Shown: positions 6,207 to 6,266 of the stretch, one piece after another
Layout: every line of letters starts with the position of its first letter
Position numbering within the stretch: position 1 is the stretch's first letter
Assembly: GCA_913009675.1 (NCBI GenBank)
Contig: CAJVXD010000081.1
Span: forward strand, 1 to 6,266
Direction of reading: 5' to 3'
Source of the DNA: an uncultured bacterium
GTDB lineage: Bacteria > Omnitrophota > Gorgyraeia > Gorgyraeales > Gorgyraeaceae
DNA length: 6,266 bases
Position numbers and translations under genes: made by a program
The notes under the pieces: model-generated
Seen by the model: only the letters and a program-made list of their open reading frames with translations
Told to the model about the DNA's origin: nothing
Database searches by the model: none

Positions 6207-6266
6207 AAAAAAAAAATAATTTTATTTTTTCTCTCTTTTTTTTTTTTCTCTCTCTTCTTTCTTCTT
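6207..6266. other. Non-genomic poly-A and low-complexity end, outside P7 adapter
   Basis: A run of ten A directly after the adapter end, followed by T- and CT-rich bases, is the usual read-through pattern beyond the end of a library molecule. There is no gene or signal here. Confidence 0.9.

Noticed and set aside
5902..6207. Plus-strand reading frame of 101 codons ending in KSTRLNSSH-type sequence
   Set aside because: It is antisense to the transporter gene and ends in adapter-encoded residues; no ribosome site or family resemblance.

Overview
The window is an assembled contig with sequencing-library sequence still attached at both ends. Bases 107-164 are the complete Illumina P5/Read-1 (TruSeq universal) adapter. 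Bases 6141-6206 are the TruSeq indexed P7 adapter, with index ACTGAT. Outside these lie low-complexity T- and A-rich stretches (1-106 and 6207-6266), typical of reads running past the end of an adapter. Only about 165-6140 should be treated as genomic. Both outermost genes are therefore cut artificially, and the odd peptide ends that translation gives them are adapter-encoded.

The genomic part carries eight tightly packed genes, all on the minus strand, so transcription runs from right to left. They fall into three units. (1) At 5241-6140 is the C-terminal part of an ArsB/NhaD-type ion transporter, closed by a GC-rich hairpin terminator. (2) A promoter at 5163-5191 leads a four-gene unit: HAD-IA phosphatase, DUF523/TudS-like Fe-S protein, NYN (YacP-like) ribonuclease and a divergent thymidylate-synthase-fold protein. 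Overlaps of 4 nt and 1 nt link two of the three junctions, and a perfect 18-bp hairpin overlapping the last stop codon ends the unit. (3) Next come an exported SagB-type nitroreductase-like flavoprotein, lgt (prolipoprotein diacylglyceryl transferase) and a membrane FMN-binding/Fe-S protein of the NosR/PceC type. The last gene overlaps lgt by 8 nt and is cut off by the adapter.

The source looks like an uncultured, AT-leaning, probably anaerobic bacterium from a metagenome. Lgt shows that it is a bacterium that makes lipoproteins. Fe-S and flavin redox proteins, several of them facing outside the cytosol, fit an anaerobic or sediment/groundwater lifestyle. I cannot assign a phylum from this window; candidate phyla such as Omnitrophota, or delta-proteobacterial/Nitrospirota-like groups, are possible but unproven.

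The units do not form one obvious pathway. The most suggestive grouping is the third: an exported flavin oxidoreductase next to a membrane flavin/Fe-S electron-transfer protein, which could form a small extracytosolic electron-transfer module. The second unit looks like housekeeping or nucleotide/RNA maintenance, with one enzyme (ThyA-like) whose active-site residues are only partly conserved. I saw no mobile element, CRISPR array, tRNA or rRNA.
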